Virus record (IMG/VR): IMGVR_UViG_3300025630_000003
Coordinates: 1 to 39,920 of that record
Length of the DNA stretch: 39,920 nucleotides
Source of the DNA: a virus
Direction: 5' to 3' (one strand)
Each line of letters opens with the position of its first letter. The stretch's first letter is position 1. The position numbers and the translations under genes were made by a program. Below, in pieces: positions 38,283 through 39,920 of this stretch. A model generated the notes under the pieces. It was not told the DNA's origin. It worked only from the letters and a program-made list of their open reading frames with translations, and searched no databases.

Positions 38283-38542
38283 TGGGTTTCTTCCTGTTGG
38301 TGGGTTTTCAGCATTTCAAGTATGGCCGCTTCGTCCTTGTTGCAGAGCGCGAGGATGTCCAGCGCAAGACTGCGCCGACCCTCGTTGAACTCTGTCAAGC
38401 CCCTGGTATCCATCGAAGGTTGGAACACAAAGCCCATCTTAGCGATGTGTTGCAGCACTTCTTGCCCCTCCGGGGTTTTGAATACAGCCTGGAACGAGCG
38501 GTTTTTGCCGAGGGTCTTATTGACCAACTGCTGCCAGTTCAT
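38279..38542 (-). CDS. Bbp19-like small capsid-module protein
   Basis: An 87-residue protein. RSFQAVFKTPEGQEVLQHIAKMGF, then a DTRGLTEFNEGRRSLALDIL segment, matches a pattern I recall from the Bbp19 family of Bordetella phage BPP-1 and relatives, found between portal and scaffold genes. Function not known; assembly or packaging is likely by position. It overlaps the upstream gene by 26 bases. Confidence 0.7.
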   Translation of the reverse strand: MNWQQLVNKTLGKNRSFQAVFKTPEGQEVLQHIAKMGFVFQPSMDTRGLTEFNEGRRSLALDILALCNKDEAAILEMLKTHQQEETQ

Positions 38543-38771
38543 CAGTCGCCTTTGGCTTTACGGCTCCTTCGGGGTAAGGAATCAGCACCTGATAAGGGCC
38601 TTCGACTTTGTTAACGGGATACTCCGAGCGCAGAATAGCGCGGTCCATCTCCTTTGCGTTGGCAAATGGCCCGATAACGACAGTATTCCCCGAGGGGTTG
38701 GCTACAGCGGCAATCAGCACCGAATGGCAATTCCGCTCCGTATGGGTTTTTAGTTGCTTTAGGGTTTTCAT
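38517..38771 (-). CDS. Small protein between portal and Bbp19-like gene
   Basis: An 84-residue protein: MKTLKQLKTHTERNCHSVLI, then VANPSGNTVVIGPFANAKEMDRAILRSEYP and a C-terminal PYPEGAVKPKATDELAAVGQ. Alpha/beta, no motif. ATG 38771 overlaps the portal stop (ATGA). Function unknown. Confidence 0.7.
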   Translation of the reverse strand: MKTLKQLKTHTERNCHSVLIAAVANPSGNTVVIGPFANAKEMDRAILRSEYPVNKVEGPYQVLIPYPEGAVKPKATDELAAVGQ

Positions 38772-39920
38772 TGGGAAATCGCCTGCGCCTGTGCAATGTC
38801 TTTGATTGCACTAGCCGCTGGCTGCGCCGCCTGGGCCATCTCTTGCATCTGCTGGCTCTGCTGTTTTTGGGCGCGAATTTCTTCAACCTCTTCGCTGGGG
38901 CGCAGAATCGCGGTCGGAACCTGCCTCGCCCTAGCAAGTTCAGCCGACAGCGCGTCAGGGTCGATCTTGTCCAAAATGTCAGGATATGCCTGCGCAAGCG
39001 CGACTAGATCCTCTGTGTATCCACGCATTGAATCAGCCCTGACGCTGAATTGTGCGGCTGCGGCGGGAGATTGGTAGCGCACGCGCAAGCGTGTGCCCTG
39101 AAGCGCAGACGGGGCATCTGGGATGCGATCATGCGCGTTCAAAAGCTCGTAGGTGCGGGAGACAATCGGGTCAAGCTTCTCCTTGGTCTGCCGCCCGATC
39201 ATGGGAGCCAATTGGCGCAGCTTCTCATTCCTGCGCTCAATCACCTCGGTTGCTTTCATCTCAATGTTGTTCTTGCCAAGCTCAAACAAGTCAACATGAA
39301 AGCACTTGCGAATGGAGTTGCGGACATCGGTCAGCATCTCAAGGGAAATGCCAAGGTCTTGGCGCACGTTCTGGTAAAGCTCGCGCACCTCGTTCTGACC
39401 ACTGAAGGCGTCATGGAAGGTGACGCCGTCGGGCGAGGTATTGATCGGCAGGACATAGCCCGAGTTGGGAACCAACAGGGGAGGGGATGTCACCTTCATG
39501 GCCCGCTTCAGAATCTGCTGCTGAAAGCGATTGACCATGAGGATGTCGGGAAGACAAATGCGGGCGGGGCTAAACCCATAAACTTGCCCCGCCCGCTTTG
39601 CCCAACGCGAAACCGCGTATGGAAAGCTGTCGTAGCCAGATTCATGGAGCACAGACTTGGTATCTGCGCAAACCCAGCAGGAGGCATAGCGTTTATTGAT
39701 AGCCCGACTGCCCGCTGCATCGGATCGGGGATAGACTGCATGGACAACCACGAAGCGTCTCGTGGAGTCCTTCTCTCGCATGATCGAGTCGGGAACCATC
39801 CCGTAGCGGCCAAATCGTTGCTCGATTTGCCGCTTGGTCATCTCGATCTCGCGGAAATTGGTGTCCACCAACTGGTCTGCGCCCTCGTCGAGCCAGCAGT
39901 TGCCCAGTGGGTAGGAGCGA
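38768..39920 (-). CDS. Portal (head-tail connector) protein, C-terminal part
   Basis: This is the remainder of the portal gene that starts at base 560. Bases 39822-39920 duplicate bases 1-99, so only 38768-39821 are unique here. The frame runs open to the window edge; the internal TTG at 39871 is not the real start. The C-terminal ~70 residues are rich in Q, A and E (QKQQSQQMQEMAQAAQPAAS), typical of the coiled, low-complexity C-terminus of T7-like portals. Its ATGA-type junction with the next gene (ATG at 38771-38769) indicates translational coupling into the assembly genes. Confidence 0.9.
   Translation of the reverse strand, partial: RSYPLGNCWLDEGADQLVDTNFREIEMTKRQIEQRFGRYGMVPDSIMREKDSTRRFVVVHAVYPRSDAAGSRAINKRYASCWVCADTKSVLHESGYDSFPYAVSRWAKRAGQVYGFSPARICLPDILMVNRFQQQILKRAMKVTSPPLLVPNSGYVLPINTSPDGVTFHDAFSGQNEVRELYQNVRQDLGISLEMLTDVRNSIRKCFHVDLFELGKNNIEMKATEVIERRNEKLRQLAPMIGRQTKEKLDPIVSRTYELLNAHDRIPDAPSALQGTRLRVRYQSPAAAAQFSVRADSMRGYTEDLVALAQAYPDILDKIDPDALSAELARARQVPTAILRPSEEVEEIRAQKQQSQQMQEMAQAAQPAASAIKDIAQAQAISQ
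39822..39920. repeat. 99-bp direct repeat, right copy
   Basis: Exact second copy of bases 1-99. It should be removed when the genome is circularised. It holds no feature of its own beyond internal portal codons. Confidence 0.95.

Overview
The window is one essentially complete double-stranded DNA phage genome from a tailed, podovirus-like phage. Its first 99 bases are repeated exactly at its end (1-99 = 39822-39920), so it is the linear cut of a circular assembly of 39,821 unique bases. The cut falls inside the portal gene. The host cannot be named from the sequence. Spanin- and lipoprotein-like genes and a Sec-exported lysozyme suggest a Gram-negative host. Sigma70-like promoters and the absence of a phage RNA polymerase gene suggest transcription by the host enzyme.

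Layout. (a) Late genes are all on the minus strand. They run from a TTGACA promoter near 3650 leftward through position 1, continue from 39821, and stop near 16713. Order: two small proteins, a zinc-binding candidate small terminase, a 92-residue protein, large terminase, two small proteins, portal, two small proteins (one Bbp19-like), scaffold, major capsid protein, a 161-residue capsid-module protein, T7 gp11-like and gp12-like tail tube proteins, a GNAT-fold protein, three to four internal core proteins, a 1325-residue fibre with a T7 gp17-like N-terminus, and a LamG protein. After these come small membrane or lipoprotein genes, a phospholipase A2-like protein, a metallophosphoesterase, a winged-helix protein and a small peptidase-like protein. 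(b) Early genes are on the plus strand. Block 1 (4456-7121) holds seven genes of unknown role resembling families I recall from phages and plasmids, and ends in a strong terminator. Block 2 (7914-16685) holds a DNA-methyltransferase-like protein, a MazG-like protein, a secreted lysozyme, a cytosine-5 methyltransferase, an ERF annealing protein, a DnaQ-like exonuclease, an SSB-like protein, a PD-(D/E)XK nuclease and a DnaB-type helicase. A single minus-strand XRE repressor (10885-11316) interrupts it and faces a strong promoter with an adjacent palindrome.

The particle genes are therefore T7-like in order, but there is no T7-type RNA polymerase, DNA polymerase, primase or integrase. Replication would pair phage helicase and recombination proteins with host polymerases. 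A repressor without an integrase leaves open a non-integrating (plasmid-like) prophage state.

The most interesting signal is in 10056-10625. The cytosine methyltransferase gene contains a second long open frame, with its own ribosome-binding site, whose peptide I recognise as recurring in other phages. This looks like a conserved overprinted gene. Also notable are two strong promoters whose transcripts would be leaderless, a run of genes sharing an in-frame double-ATG leader, terminator hairpins placed directly on translation starts, and an unexplained structured non-coding region at 7158-7876.
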